64,000 bases of DNA from NCBI RefSeq assembly GCF_000092045.1, contig NC_007761.1, forward strand, positions 4,101,501 to 4,165,500, read 5' to 3'. How positions within the stretch are numbered: position 1 is the first letter of the stretch; each line of letters opens with the position of its first letter. This document shows, piece by piece, positions 1-11,568 of this stretch. The notes beneath the pieces are model-generated. The model had not been told where the DNA came from and made no database searches. It saw only the letters and a list, made by a program, of their open reading frames with translations. The position numbers and the translations under genes were made by a program. The DNA comes from Rhizobium etli CFN 42 (lineage in GTDB: Bacteria > Pseudomonadota > Alphaproteobacteria > Rhizobiales > Rhizobiaceae).

Positions 1-1604
<1,604 letters not shown>

Positions 1605-1630
1605 CCGTTGTCCGTCCTAACCTAGGCCGA

Positions 1631-3160
1631 TTACTGGAAAGACTTGGCGAAGCTATCGAGAGCAGCCGTAAGCTTGCCCTTGGTATCGTCGCTGATAGCC
1701 TTTTCCGTGCGGATTGCGTCGAGGATGGCGGAGCCTTCCGAGCGCAGATAGGACAACAGGCCCTGTTCGAACTTGCCGACCTGTGCGACCGGCAGCTTGT
1801 CGAGATAGCCGTTGACGCCGGCGAAGATCACAGCGACCTGCTCTTCCGTCTTCAGCGGCGAGAACTGCGGCTGCTTCAGGAGTTCCGTCAGGCGTGCACC
1901 GCGGTTCAGCAGGCGCTGCGTCGCAGCGTCGAGGTCCGAACCGAACTGGGCGAAGGCGGCCATTTCGCGGTACTGGGCGAGTTCGCCCTTGATCGAGCCG
2001 GCGACCTGCTTCATCGCCTTGATCTGGGCCGACGAACCGACGCGGGAAACCGAGAGACCAACGTTAACGGCCGGGCGGATACCCTGGTAGAACAGGTCGG
2101 TTTCGAGGAAGATCTGACCGTCGGTGATCGAGATCACGTTGGTCGGGATGAAGGCCGACACGTCGTTGCCCTGCGTTTCGATGACCGGGAGAGCTGTCAG
2201 CGAACCGGCGCCCTTGTCGTCGTTCATCTTTGCAGCACGCTCGAGCAGGCGCGAATGCAGGTAGAAAACGTCGCCCGGATAGGCTTCGCGGCCCGGCGGA
2301 CGGCGCAGCAGCAGCGACATCTGGCGATAGGATACGGCCTGCTTCGACAGGTCGTCGTAACCGATCAGCGCGTGCATGCCGTTGTCGCGGAAATATTCAC
2401 CCATGGCGCAACCGGCGAACGGAGCCAGGAACTGCATCGGCGCCGGGTCGGATGCCGTCGCGGCAATGATGATCGAATACTTCAGCGCGCCGCGCTCTTC
2501 GAGCACCTTGACGAACTGGGCAACGGTGGAGCGCTTCTGGCCGACGGCGACGTAGACGCAGTAAAGCTTCTCGCCTTCCGGACCGTTGTCGTGAATGGCC
2601 TTCTGGTTGAGGAAGGCATCGAGCAGGATCGCGGTCTTGCCGGTCTGGCGGTCGCCGATGACAAGCTCGCGCTGACCGCGGCCGACCGGGATGAGCGCGT
2701 CGATGGCCTTGAGGCCGGTCGACATCGGCTCATGAACCGACTTGCGCGGAATGATGCCCGGAGCCTTGACGTCGACGCGCGAACGGCGGGTCGCATTGAT
2801 CGGGCCCTTGCCGTCGATCGGATTGCCGAGCGCGTCGACGACGCGGCCGAGCAGCTCAGGACCGACCGGAACGTCGACGATGGCGCCGGTCCGCTTGACG
2901 GTGTCGCCTTCCTTGATGTCGCGGTCGGAGCCGAAAATAACGACACCGACGTTGTCAGATTCAAGGTTCAGAGCCATGCCGCGGATGCCGCCGGGGAACT
3001 CGACCATTTCACCGGCCTGGACGTTGTCCAGACCGTAAACGCGAGCAATACCGTCACCGACGGAGAGAACCTGGCCGACTTCCGAGACTTCTGCCTCTTT
3101 GCCGAAATTTTTGATCTGGTCTTTGAGAATTGCGGAAATTTCCGCGGCGCGGATATCCAT
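1631..3160 (-). CDS. atpA: F1 ATP synthase subunit alpha
   Basis: Non-catalytic nucleotide-binding subunit of F1. 509 residues, the usual length. Walker A GDRQTGKT is at residues 169-176 and the conserved [12 protein letters not shown] segment is present. The start codon shares one base with the atpH stop (TGATG), which indicates translational coupling. In this lineage the F0 genes are normally kept in a separate operon, and none is seen here. Confidence 0.98.
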   Translation of the reverse strand: MDIRAAEISAILKDQIKNFGKEAEVSEVGQVLSVGDGIARVYGLDNVQAGEMVEFPGGIRGMALNLESDNVGVVIFGSDRDIKEGDTVKRTGAIVDVPVGPELLGRVVDALGNPIDGKGPINATRRSRVDVKAPGIIPRKSVHEPMSTGLKAIDALIPVGRGQRELVIGDRQTGKTAILLDAFLNQKAIHDNGPEGEKLYCVYVAVGQKRSTVAQFVKVLEERGALKYSIIIAATASDPAPMQFLAPFAGCAMGEYFRDNGMHALIGYDDLSKQAVSYRQMSLLLRRPPGREAYPGDVFYLHSRLLERAAKMNDDKGAGSLTALPVIETQGNDVSAFIPTNVISITDGQIFLETDLFYQGIRPAVNVGLSVSRVGSSAQIKAMKQVAGSIKGELAQYREMAAFAQFGSDLDAATQRLLNRGARLTELLKQPQFSPLKTEEQVAVIFAGVNGYLDKLPVAQVGKFEQGLLSYLRSEGSAILDAIRTEKAISDDTKGKLTAALDSFAKSFQ

Positions 3161-3726
3161 CAGCCGACCTCTTTCAATGCAAGCTTAAGGGTAGAGAGTT
3201 TGGTACGAAGAGACGTATCAATCTGACGGGACCCGACCTTGACGATCAGACCACCAAGAATTGACGGATCAACCGTGACGGCAATCGCCACGTCTTTGCC
3301 GGTGACGCCCTTCAGCGCCGCCTTCAATTCATTTTCCTGCTCTGCGGTCAGAGCATGGGCCGAGGTGACCTCGGCGGAGATTTCACCGCGGTGATTCGCA
3401 GCAATGACGCGGAAGGCCTTGATCATGCCCGGCAGGGCGAACAGGCGGCGGTTGCGCGCCACGACCTTCAGGAAATTGGCGAAGAAGCCGCTGATGCCGG
3501 CCCTCTCGCTAATGGCGATGATCGCCTTCAGCTGATCCTCGGCGGAGAAAACCGGGCTCGCGACGAAGCGCTTCAGTTCGGCGCTTTCATCCAGCATCGC
3601 CTGGAAACGGTCGAGATCGGCGGTTACGCTGTCGACGGCGCCCTGTTCGAGCGCCAACTCGAAAAGCGACGAGGCATAGCGCTCTGCAACACCAGAAGTA
3701 AGCTGGGACGTGTCTGCCACTGGCAC
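3160..3726 (-). CDS. atpH: F1 ATP synthase subunit delta
   Basis: Delta (OSCP-type) subunit that ties F1 to the peripheral stalk. I choose the GTG at 3726, giving 188 residues beginning [20 protein letters not shown]; this is the normal family length, and an AGGGA element lies just upstream. The frame stays open for 67 more codons upstream, but that extension has no family resemblance. The C-terminal [18 protein letters not shown] motif is typical. First gene of the visible atp operon; its stop overlaps the atpA start. Confidence 0.93.
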   Translation of the reverse strand: MPVADTSQLTSGVAERYASSLFELALEQGAVDSVTADLDRFQAMLDESAELKRFVASPVFSAEDQLKAIIAISERAGISGFFANFLKVVARNRRLFALPGMIKAFRVIAANHRGEISAEVTSAHALTAEQENELKAALKGVTGKDVAIAVTVDPSILGGLIVKVGSRQIDTSLRTKLSTLKLALKEVG

Positions 3727-3981
3727 AAATTTCCCTGATTTCAATCCAAAATCCGGCTCTCGGCGGGCGCCGAACCTATGATCTTGAATTCGTTTTGATT
3801 TCCCCCAGAAATCACAAGAGAAGCCTCTTGCTTCTTCCGAAATTCGGGGTCCGTCTAACATAGGATGTTCGGACTCGCAACACGCGTAACGTCCGAATAC
3901 GCCTTTCACATGAATTTCTGTTCGCAAAATTGCGCAAAGGCTTGCGGACAGGCCGCGAAGGCGGCCCGCCGGCGGTGAAAT
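3727..3981 (-). promoter_or_regulatory. Leader/promoter region of the atp operon
   Basis: 255 bases without a credible gene between atpH and the upstream membrane-protein gene. It should hold the atp promoter, but I cannot identify -35/-10 boxes with confidence. A short GC hairpin (GGCCGC-CTTC-GCGGCC, about 3951-3966) sits close behind the upstream gene and could end its transcript, though no good T-run follows. The region is comparatively AT-rich near 3780-3860. Confidence 0.45.
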
Positions 3982-4371
3982 TCACCTTTGAATGAAGCCG
4001 AAAACATAGAGCAGCGGCAGCGCAGCCAGCACGATCTGCACAACCAGAAGTAAATAGTTGACCAGATTGCTCCCCTTATCGGACAGGATCGATATAAGCC
4101 GGGCAAAAGTCGCGATGCTGAAGGAGGCGCCGAGCGCCATATAGATCCAGTCCTGCGCAAGCAGGATCGCCGAGAGCCCGAAACCGAGATAAAAGCCGCC
4201 CATGGAGCGCCCTTCGGCGAAGCCTTCCGGCCGCCCCTCCTGCACTTGGAGCCCAAGAAGACGGAAGGCATGACCCGGCGCAAACATCATGATGAAGCCA
4301 GCCAGCGCCGTAAAAGCGGCAGAGCAGAAAGCCAGCTGCTCGCCGAGCTCAGTCGGAAAATAAAACTCCAT
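3982..4371 (-). CDS. Small four-helix membrane protein, DUF4345-like
   Basis: 129-residue inner-membrane protein with about four hydrophobic segments (roughly residues 10-30, 57-75, 80-95 and 105-127). The central GRSMGGFYLGFGLSAILL stretch and the later ATFARLISILSDKG resemble the DUF4345 group of short membrane proteins; that assignment is from memory and moderate. Function unknown. It lies between priA and the ATP synthase genes on the same strand, 107 nt after priA and 255 nt before atpH, so a link to ATP synthase is only suggested by position. Confidence 0.7.
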   Translation of the reverse strand: MEFYFPTELGEQLAFCSAAFTALAGFIMMFAPGHAFRLLGLQVQEGRPEGFAEGRSMGGFYLGFGLSAILLAQDWIYMALGASFSIATFARLISILSDKGSNLVNYLLLVVQIVLAALPLLYVFGFIQR

Positions 4372-4478
4372 GCATCAGCCCCAAATCAGTCGTGAATCGC
4401 TGTTTTATGGCATGAGCCGAAAAAGGAAGAAATGGCGGCGAGGCCAGAAAACGAGGCAATCCAAAAGCAGGCTGGCCG

Positions 4479-6695
4479 TTAAACGAAGCTCTGCGGATCA
4501 ATGTCGAGCTGCACCTGTACCGATCCGCGCTCCTTGGGTGATTGCGACAGCATTGCCCGCAGAAACCCCTGCATGTCGGAGTTACGTCGTCCGTGGACCA
4601 AAAGGCGGAAACGATGGCGGCCGCGCACCAGGGCAAGCGGCGCTTCCGCCGGGCCGAGCACTGAGATGCCGGAGACCTGGGGTGCTGCGTTGCGCATGCC
4701 GCGAGCATGATTCTCGGCGTCGTGGCGGGTTTCGGCCGAAACGATGATCGAGGCGAGCCGGCCAAAGGGCGGCAAAGCCGCGCGTTCGCGCTCCGTGATC
4801 TCGCGCTCATAAAAAGCATCGGAATCCCCGGAAACGATAGCCTGCATGACAGGATGCTGCGGCTGGTAGGTCTGCAGCAATCCATGGCTTTTGAGACCGG
4901 TGCGGCCGGCGCGGCCGGTCACCTGCGACAGAAGCTGGAAGGTGCGCTCGGCCGCGCGCGGATCGCCATTGGCAAGACCGAGATCGGCGTCGACGATGCC
5001 GACCAGCGTCATCAGCGGAAAATTATGCCCCTTGGCGACGAGCTGTGTGCCGATGACGATATCGGCCTCACCCTTGGCGATTGCGTCAAGCTCCAGCCGC
5101 AGCCGCTTCACCCCGCCCATCATATCCGAGGAGAGAACGATCGTCCGCGCCTCGGGGAAATGGCGCTCCACCTCTTCGGCAATGCGCTCGACGCCGGGCC
5201 CGCAGGCGACCAGATGGTCGAGCGTCCCGCATTCCGGGCATGCCTCCGGCGTGCGCTCGGCGTGGCCACATTGATGACACTGCAGCTGCTTGCGGAAGCG
5301 ATGCTCGACCAGCCAGCTCGAGCATTGCGGGCATTGGAAGCGGTGACCGCAGACCCGGCAGAGCGTCAGCGGCGCATATCCGCGCCGATTGAGAAAGAGC
5401 AGCGCCTGCTCGCGCCTCTCCACGGTCTTGCTGATCGCCCGGATCAACACCGGCGACAGGAAGCCACCCCGCTCCGGCGCGTGCCTGCGCATATCGATGA
5501 GATGCAGATCCGGCAGCGCTGCGTCGCCGAAACGGGTGGGCAGGTGGACGGTGCTGTAGCGGCCGATCTGCCCGTTGACCTGGCTTTCGACCGACGGCGT
5601 CGCAGAGACCAGGATGACGGGAAAATCGCCGATGCGGCCGCGCACGACGGCCATGTCACGGGCATTGTAGAAGACGCGATCTTCCTGCTTGTAGGCCGGA
5701 TCGTGCTCCTCATCGACGATGATGAGGCCAAGATCCTCGAAAGGCAGGAAGAGCGCCGAGCGGGCGCCGGCCACGACGCGCACTTCGCCGGTCACCGCCT
5801 GGCGCCAGACCTTTTCGCGCATACGCGGGGCGAGGTCGGAATGCCATTCGGCGGGTTTTGCCCCGAAGCGATCCTGAAAACGCTCGAGGAAACTGGCCGT
5901 GAGGGCGATCTCCGGCAGCAGGATCAGAACCTGCTTGCCACGTTTCAGCGTCTCGGCGATCGCCTCGAAATAGACTTCGGTTTTGCCGGAGCCGGTCACG
6001 CCGTCAATCAGCGACACCGAAAATTCGCCCCTGCGGACGCCGGAGACGATTTCCGCGGCCGCCTCTTTCTGCGGCCCCTCGAGGCGTGCGGCGGCAAAGT
6101 CGGGATCCGGCATGGCCACAACAGGCGGCGGCGGCAGGAACATCGATTCGAAAATGCCGAGCGTGATCAGCCCATCGACGACGCTCGTCGAAACGCCGGC
6201 CGCATGCGCCAGACCGCTGCGCGTCCAGGACAGGCCATCGGAGGCGGTCTCGAGCACGCGCGCACGCGCCGGTGTCATCCGCTCGGGTTCACCGCCGACG
6301 AATTTCAACCCCTCCACCATCGGCTCCGGCTCGAAGGCGTTCGGCGCCCTGAGCGCCATGCGCGCGACGAGGCCGGGCGGGGAGAGCGTATAGCTCGCCA
6401 CCCAATCGATGAAATCCCGCATCTCCTTGGAAAGCGGCGGGCAATCGAAGACATGGCTGATCGGTCGAAGCTTCTTCGGATCGACGCCGTCTTCGCCGCC
6501 ATCCCAGACGACGCCGATCACCTGCCGCGGCCCGAGCGGCACCTGCACGACCGAACCGGGCTCGACCGCCATGCCCTCAGGCACCGAGTAGGAATAGGGT
6601 TTCGGCGCCGGCATCGGCACCAGCACGGGAACCGTTCGGTTCGCGGGCGGTGCTTCGAAAAGCGCGCCAAATAGATCGGACGAATCTATGCTCAT
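4479..6695 (-). CDS. priA: Primosomal protein N' (replication restart helicase)
   Basis: 3'-5' DNA helicase that recognises stalled replication forks and reloads the replisome. From the ATG at 6695 it is 738 residues (MSIDSSDLFGALFEAP); an ATG seven codons further upstream is possible but has no advantage. Walker A GVTGSGKT is at about 232-239, Walker B is VDEEHDPAYKQEDR, and the zinc-binding cysteine pairs (CRVCGH, CPQCSS, CHQCGH, CPECGT) follow. Length and domain order are those of a complete PriA. It is divergent from the DapA-like gene. Confidence 0.97.
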   Translation of the reverse strand: MSIDSSDLFGALFEAPPANRTVPVLVPMPAPKPYSYSVPEGMAVEPGSVVQVPLGPRQVIGVVWDGGEDGVDPKKLRPISHVFDCPPLSKEMRDFIDWVASYTLSPPGLVARMALRAPNAFEPEPMVEGLKFVGGEPERMTPARARVLETASDGLSWTRSGLAHAAGVSTSVVDGLITLGIFESMFLPPPPVVAMPDPDFAAARLEGPQKEAAAEIVSGVRRGEFSVSLIDGVTGSGKTEVYFEAIAETLKRGKQVLILLPEIALTASFLERFQDRFGAKPAEWHSDLAPRMREKVWRQAVTGEVRVVAGARSALFLPFEDLGLIIVDEEHDPAYKQEDRVFYNARDMAVVRGRIGDFPVILVSATPSVESQVNGQIGRYSTVHLPTRFGDAALPDLHLIDMRRHAPERGGFLSPVLIRAISKTVERREQALLFLNRRGYAPLTLCRVCGHRFQCPQCSSWLVEHRFRKQLQCHQCGHAERTPEACPECGTLDHLVACGPGVERIAEEVERHFPEARTIVLSSDMMGGVKRLRLELDAIAKGEADIVIGTQLVAKGHNFPLMTLVGIVDADLGLANGDPRAAERTFQLLSQVTGRAGRTGLKSHGLLQTYQPQHPVMQAIVSGDSDAFYEREITERERAALPPFGRLASIIVSAETRHDAENHARGMRNAAPQVSGISVLGPAEAPLALVRGRHRFRLLVHGRRNSDMQGFLRAMLSQSPKERGSVQVQLDIDPQSFV

Positions 6696-6880
6696 CGCGC
6701 GAGACCATGCCCGCAAATCGATGGAATTGGAACCGCAAAGACAAGATGGCTCGTCGGGCGAGAATGTGGATAACGAGACTCGCCAAGATGGACCGCGCCT
6801 TGACGAAAAGGTTGCGGGGCAAGCAATTGGCCGCCTAGATTTCCGGTAGATCTGTTCGACAGCTGAATCGGAGAGGATGA

Positions 6881-7813
6881 ATGGCCAGACTGACCGAGAA
6901 TGCCAAAGGCGTCTACGTTATCGCCGTAACTCCCTTTGCCGATGACGGCGCGCTCGATCTCGAAAGCATCGACAGCATGGTCGATTTCTACGAAGGCGCC
7001 GGCGTCACCGGCCTGACGGTGCTTGGCCAGCTCGGCGAGGCCCCGAAGCTGACCGCCGAGGAATCGCGAATCGTGGTCGAGCGTGTGCTGAAGCGCCTTG
7101 ACGGGCGCCTGCCGGTGGTCGTCGGCGTGTCGGCGCCCGGACTTGCCCCGATGAGCGAGCTCACCAAGGCGGTCATGGGCGAAGGAGCCGCTGGCGTCAT
7201 GGTTGCGCCGCCCTGGACCATCAGGACCGACGATCAGGTCTTCGCCTTCTACCAGTCGGTTGGTGAAACCCTGGATGATACGCCTTTCGTGCTGCAGGAC
7301 TATCCGCTTACCACCAATGTGACGATCGCACCCGCGGTCATCGAGCGCATCGTCAGAGCGGTGCCGAATTGCATCATGCTCAAACACGAGGATTGGCCGG
7401 GCCTGTCGAAAATCACCGCGCTTCGCGCAGCCAGCGACAAGGGCGGCATGCGGCGCATCTCCATCCTCTGCGGCAATGGCGGGCTTTTCCTGCCGGAGGA
7501 GATGGGCCGCGGCGCCGATGGCGCCATGACCGGCTTCTGTTACCCCGAGATGATGGTCGGCGTCGTCGAAGCCTATAGTGCCGGCAATCCGGATCGCGGC
7601 CACGAAATCTTCGATGCCTATCTACCGCTCGCCCGCTATGAACAGCAGCAGGGCATTGGTCTTGCCTGCCGCAAATACGTGCTTGCCAAGCGCGGCATCA
7701 TCAAGTCCGCCACTCTGCGCAAGCCGGGACCTAGGCTTTCAGCGCTGGACATTGCCGATGTCGAGCGGCTTTTGGCCCGCCAGGCCGTCCGCCTCAAGCA
7801 GATCGGAGCATGA
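6881..7813 (+). CDS. DapA-superfamily aldolase (not a canonical dihydrodipicolinate synthase)
   Basis: 310-residue class I aldolase/lyase of the DHDPS/N-acetylneuraminate lyase barrel family. A GGAGAGG ribosome site stands 4 nt before the ATG. The Schiff-base lysine (MLKHEDW, K168) and the tyrosine (LQDYP, Y141) are present. The family's GTTGE motif reads GQLGE at 49-53, so both threonines of the DHDPS proton relay are missing. It therefore probably acts on another keto acid rather than in lysine synthesis. The last 178 nt overlap antisense with the GNAT gene that follows. Confidence 0.85.
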   Translation: MARLTENAKGVYVIAVTPFADDGALDLESIDSMVDFYEGAGVTGLTVLGQLGEAPKLTAEESRIVVERVLKRLDGRLPVVVGVSAPGLAPMSELTKAVMGEGAAGVMVAPPWTIRTDDQVFAFYQSVGETLDDTPFVLQDYPLTTNVTIAPAVIERIVRAVPNCIMLKHEDWPGLSKITALRAASDKGGMRRISILCGNGGLFLPEEMGRGADGAMTGFCYPEMMVGVVEAYSAGNPDRGHEIFDAYLPLARYEQQQGIGLACRKYVLAKRGIIKSATLRKPGPRLSALDIADVERLLARQAVRLKQIGA

Positions 7814-8271
7814 TGGTGTGCCATCTCGCCTCGACCGCGCAGAACGAGAACATGGGTATAGCCATCCTGGACAAGGAGACGAAACTCAAGCGACTCCCAA
7901 AATTTCGCCGCACCGTCGTTTCCCGCATGGACGGTGATGCAGCGGCAGAAGCGTCGCGCGTGATCCAGAAGCGCCAGAGCAAGCATCCGGCCGACGCCGC
8001 GACCGCGCATCGCGGGGCGGACGTAGAAACGCCGCATCCGCAGCGCTCCCGGCAGGGCGGGCTCGATGGTCACGCCTCCGACACCAACGAGTGCTTCGTC
8101 CGCAAAGGCGCCGAGCAGCCTTTCGCCGTCACGCGCGAAGCGGATGTCGCCAGCTGCCCACTCATCGATAAGCCGGCCAATATGGAGATGGCCTTCCTGC
8201 CGGGCTTCGTGCGCAAGTCCCGCCATCGCCTCCGGCAACCCATCATGGAAGATGCGAATATCGATCGTCAC
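7636..8271 (-). CDS. GNAT family N-acetyltransferase, 3' end antisense to aldolase gene
   Basis: GNAT-fold acetyltransferase; substrate unknown. The acetyl-CoA site RPAMRGRGVGRMLALALLDH and the late AAKFWESLEFR strand are clear. I start at the GTG at 8271 (MTIDIRIFHDG), 4 nt after the stop of the upstream acyltransferase gene, suggesting coupling. The recognisable domain ends about where the neighbouring aldolase gene begins; the last ~59 codons are simply the antisense of that gene and look random (many R, S, A). Either the gene has an extended tail or a late frameshift removed its original stop. Confidence 0.75.
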   Translation of the reverse strand: MTIDIRIFHDGLPEAMAGLAHEARQEGHLHIGRLIDEWAAGDIRFARDGERLLGAFADEALVGVGGVTIEPALPGALRMRRFYVRPAMRGRGVGRMLALALLDHARRFCRCITVHAGNDGAAKFWESLEFRLLVQDGYTHVLVLRGRGEMAHHHAPICLRRTAWRAKSRSTSAMSSAESLGPGLRRVADLMMPRLASTYLRQARPMPCCCS

Positions 8272-8275
8272 GGTT

Positions 8276-9226
8276 CTAGACGGCCAGAACCGGCATCTCG
8301 CGCGGCATCGCCGCAGCCGGCCCGCCGACAGGCACGAATGTCGCGTCCCCATCGCGGGCCATGTCGTGGACCGTATGTTTCTCCAGCGCCTTCGTCACCT
8401 CGTTGACATCGCCGTCGAGATGTTCGGCGGGAATGAGATTGCCGATCACGAAGTCGAAACGGTCGCCGCGTTTGTTCAACAATTCATGGAAAACCGTCAT
8501 GTCGCGAAGCTCCGTCGACCACTTCGCCAGCCAATAAAAAAGGCCGGAATTGCGCGCCGTCATGTGGACGGGGAGGATCGGCAGATTGTATTTGCGCGCC
8601 AGCCCCACCGCCGAGGTTTTCCATGGGCGTTCGTTGAGCCGGCCGTTGGCCCAATAGGCGATGCGGCCCGATGGAAAGAGCACCGTCGCCTTGCCTTCCC
8701 GCACAGCGTGGTTCGTCAATTGTAGCGTCTCGCGCGCCTTGAGCTTGCTCTTGTGCTCCTCCCGCCATTCGACGGGGATGACCATCTCGGCAAAACGCGG
8801 ATTGACGCGGATCGCATCGCGATTGGCAAAGAACATCATATCGGGCCGGCGCCTTTTCAGGAGGTCGAATACGGCGACGCCGTCGGCAATGCCTGTGGGG
8901 TGATTGCTGACGAGGATGAAGCCGCCGCTACCAGGAATGCGTTCGCCGTTTGCGACGCCGATGTCGAGCTTCAGCACGTCGCTCAGATATTCGAACGACT
9001 GGAACCCTGGCATCTTGGCAACCGCATTGGCGAATTCGATCGCCTTGTTGTAGCGCAGAAGCGTGTAGAGGAACGGCCGCATGACCGGCCACAGCGGATG
9101 TTTCACAATCCTCTGGCCGCGTTCGGCAATCAGCGTGTCGACGATGTGACCAGGCTTTCCCTGTGAAACGAGAGCGATCGCTTCCGCGAGTTGTCCGAAA
9201 GCCGTCATGGAATCGCGCCGTGCCAT
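8276..9226 (-). CDS. Lysophospholipid acyltransferase (PlsC-like) family protein
   Basis: 316-residue protein of the glycerolipid acyltransferase superfamily, which moves an acyl chain from acyl-ACP or acyl-CoA onto a lyso-lipid. The first block reads SNHPTGIADG (H-X5-D, the variant seen in the hemolysin-like subgroup rather than H-X4-D), and the FPSGRIAYW block follows. No clear transmembrane helix. It could act on phosphatidate, ornithine lipid or another lyso-lipid; the sequence does not decide. It is divergent from xerC and 4 nt upstream of the GNAT gene. Confidence 0.78.
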   Translation of the reverse strand: MARRDSMTAFGQLAEAIALVSQGKPGHIVDTLIAERGQRIVKHPLWPVMRPFLYTLLRYNKAIEFANAVAKMPGFQSFEYLSDVLKLDIGVANGERIPGSGGFILVSNHPTGIADGVAVFDLLKRRRPDMMFFANRDAIRVNPRFAEMVIPVEWREEHKSKLKARETLQLTNHAVREGKATVLFPSGRIAYWANGRLNERPWKTSAVGLARKYNLPILPVHMTARNSGLFYWLAKWSTELRDMTVFHELLNKRGDRFDFVIGNLIPAEHLDGDVNEVTKALEKHTVHDMARDGDATFVPVGGPAAAMPREMPVLAV

Positions 9227-9362
9227 GAAAGATCCTGTCTATGGGCTGTAAGCTATCGCAGTACAATATGATCGAAGGATGACAATTGGCCGGCATTAGC
9301 AATTCCATAACCGTTCCTGCTCCAAATTGGCGGACTTGAAGGCAAATTCAAGGCCCAGCGAC

Positions 9363-10298
9363 GTGAATGAACTGCTTGTAATCGCCGACCCACGCCTGAT
9401 GGCGGAACGCGCTGCATGGCTCGAAAACCTCGCTCGCGAACGCCGTCTTTCCGAGCATACGCTCGATGCCTACGAGCGCGACACCCGCCAGTTTCTGACC
9501 TTCCTGACCGGTCATCTCGCCGGCCCGGCGACGCTCGGCGATATCAGGGAATTGCGCCCCGCCGATTTGCGCGCCTTCCTGGCCGCCCGCCGCAGGCAAG
9601 GCTCCGGCGCCCGCTCGCTCGGCCGCAATCTCGCCGGCCTTCGTTCGCTGTTGCGACACCTGGAAAAGAAAGGCCTGGTCAATGCCGCCGGCGCCGGCGC
9701 GATCCGTTCGCCGAAACAGCCGAAGTCGCTGCCCAAACCGCTGTCGGACACGCAGGCGATTACCATCGTCAGCGATGAAGCCCAATTGCATGACGAACCC
9801 TGGATCGCCGCGCGCGATGCGGCTGTCATGACCCTGCTCTATGGCTGCGGCCTGCGCATCTCCGAGGCACTGAATCTCGTTCCCGCCGACCTGCCGAAGG
9901 GCGCGACAACGCTGCGCATCACCGGCAAAGGCAACAAGACACGGCTGGTGCCACTTTTGCCCGTGGTTTTCGACGCGGTCGAGAAATATCGCGCGCTCTG
10001 CCCATATGATCTCGAAAGCGGTGAGCCGCTGTTTCGCGGCGCCCGCGGCGGCAAGCTGCAGGCGGCGATCATCCAGCGCGCAATGCAGAAGCTGCGCGGC
10101 GCCTTGGGCCTGCCGGAGACGGCAACGCCGCATGCGCTCCGCCACTCCTTCGCCACCCATCTGCTTGCCGGTGGCGGCGATCTGCGCACCATTCAAGAAC
10201 TGCTCGGCCACGCCAGCCTTTCCACAACGCAGGTCTATACCGGTGTTGATGCCTCGCGCCTGCTGGAGGTGTATGATCGAGCGCATCCGCGCGCTTGA
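9363..10298 (+). CDS. xerC: Site-specific tyrosine recombinase XerC
   Basis: Resolves chromosome dimers at dif together with XerD. From the GTG at 9363 the protein is 311 residues (MNELLVIADPRLMAERAAW); an AAGG lies 9-10 nt upstream. A TTG twelve codons earlier (9327) is possible but has no ribosome site. The catalytic set is intact: R165 (GLRISE), K189 (GKGNKTR), H257/R260 (HALRHSF), H283 (LLGHAS) and Y292 (TQVYTG). Length and position suit the housekeeping recombinase, not an integron or phage integrase. Confidence 0.95.
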   Translation: MNELLVIADPRLMAERAAWLENLARERRLSEHTLDAYERDTRQFLTFLTGHLAGPATLGDIRELRPADLRAFLAARRRQGSGARSLGRNLAGLRSLLRHLEKKGLVNAAGAGAIRSPKQPKSLPKPLSDTQAITIVSDEAQLHDEPWIAARDAAVMTLLYGCGLRISEALNLVPADLPKGATTLRITGKGNKTRLVPLLPVVFDAVEKYRALCPYDLESGEPLFRGARGGKLQAAIIQRAMQKLRGALGLPETATPHALRHSFATHLLAGGGDLRTIQELLGHASLSTTQVYTGVDASRLLEVYDRAHPRA

Positions 10299-10476
10299 TG
10301 GATGTCGTCCAAAATGTGCAGCGCTTGTGACGACGGCATCCCATATTATCGACAAGCTCAGAGCCCATGAACCTGGCCTGAAGCGACGCGCTAAGTTTTC
10401 GTTAACGCATTCTCTTAAAGGAATATGCGCAAGCCGGGCGTAGAGCAGAAGCGATAGGGCATGTGAGCGGAACACC

Positions 10477-11556
10477 ATGATGACGACTTCAATCAGCCGC
10501 CGGGCTTTTTTCCTTGCAGCACCCGGCAATCTGCTGCTCTGGCTGATTGCGGCCTTCCACATGCTGCTTGTTGCCGCTCTGTTTGTCGCCCTCCTGGCCG
10601 CAAGGCCGGCCGCGGCCGGAGAGGCTGCCTGCACTGGCCGCAATCTGATGGTCGACTTGCAGCAGAGCGACCCGGCCCGATACGCCGAAGCGGTCAAGGA
10701 AGCCGAGGCAACGCCGAACGGCAAGGGCATCTTCTGGAAGATCGAGAAGCCTGGACTTGCCCCCTCATGGCTGCTCGGCAGCATGCATGTGACCGATCCC
10801 CGTGTGCTTGCCCTGCCGCCGCGCGCCCAGGCCGCCCACGACGCAGCCAATACGATCATCATCGAATCAGACGAGATCCTCGATGAGCGCAAGGCGACCG
10901 CCGCCTTGCTCGCACGGCCGGAACTGACAATGTTCACCGACGGCACGACGATCGACAAGCTGCTCTCTGCCGAGGACTATAAGCGCCTGGAAGCCGGCCT
11001 CAAGCAGCGCGGCATCCCGCTCAGCGCCGTCTCCCGCATGCGGCCATGGATGATCTCCAGCGCCGTCGCCCTTCCGGCCTGCGAACTCGCTCGCAAGGCC
11101 AGAGGCGTGCAGTTTCTCGACCAGAAAATCGCCACCGATGCCGTTGCCGAAGGCAAGGAGGTCAAGGGGCTGGAAACCCTTGCCGAGCAGATCCAGGCCA
11201 TGGCCGATCTGCCGGTCGAATTCCATATGAAGTCGCTGATCGAGACGCTGGAACTCGGAGCCAAGATGAATGACGTCGTCGAAACGATGACCGATCTCTA
11301 CCTCTCCGGCGATATCGGCATGACCATGCCGATGCTGAAGACCGTGACGGCGTCGAATGAAGAACAGGCCGGCGACTACGCCGCCTTCGAGCAGCGCGTC
11401 ATCCTCGATCGCAACAAGGTGATGGCGGAGCGCGCCGCGCCGATTCTCGACGGCGGCAACGTTTTCATGGCCGTCGGCGCCCTGCATCTGCCCGGCCAGG
11501 GCGGCGTCATCGAATTGCTGCGCAAGCAGGGCTTCACCGTCACCGCGGTGAACTGA
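10477..11556 (+). CDS. TraB/GumN family protein, exported or membrane-anchored
   Basis: 359 residues with a long N-terminal hydrophobic stretch (about 15-47, ending AARPAAAGEAA) that can act as signal peptide or anchor. The TraB/GumN signatures are present: WLLGSMHVTDPRV near residue 100 and the terminal FMAVGALHLPGQGGVIELL. The family includes predicted metal-dependent proteases (TIKI-like), with the two GxxH-type blocks thought to bind metal. The biological role in rhizobia is unknown. It stands alone, 178 nt after xerC, and converges on the cytochrome b561 gene. Confidence 0.88.
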   Translation: MMTTSISRRAFFLAAPGNLLLWLIAAFHMLLVAALFVALLAARPAAAGEAACTGRNLMVDLQQSDPARYAEAVKEAEATPNGKGIFWKIEKPGLAPSWLLGSMHVTDPRVLALPPRAQAAHDAANTIIIESDEILDERKATAALLARPELTMFTDGTTIDKLLSAEDYKRLEAGLKQRGIPLSAVSRMRPWMISSAVALPACELARKARGVQFLDQKIATDAVAEGKEVKGLETLAEQIQAMADLPVEFHMKSLIETLELGAKMNDVVETMTDLYLSGDIGMTMPMLKTVTASNEEQAGDYAAFEQRVILDRNKVMAERAAPILDGGNVFMAVGALHLPGQGGVIELLRKQGFTVTAVN

Positions 11557-11568
11557 ACTCAGTTTTGG

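Noticed and set aside
4707..6674. 655-codon open frame antisense to priA
   Set aside because: High GC third positions keep the opposite frame open; the translation is Arg/His-rich without family motifs, whereas priA has all of its motifs.
9348..10958. 536-codon frame antisense to xerC and the TraB/GumN gene
   Set aside because: Spans two real genes and an intergenic gap and has no family resemblance.
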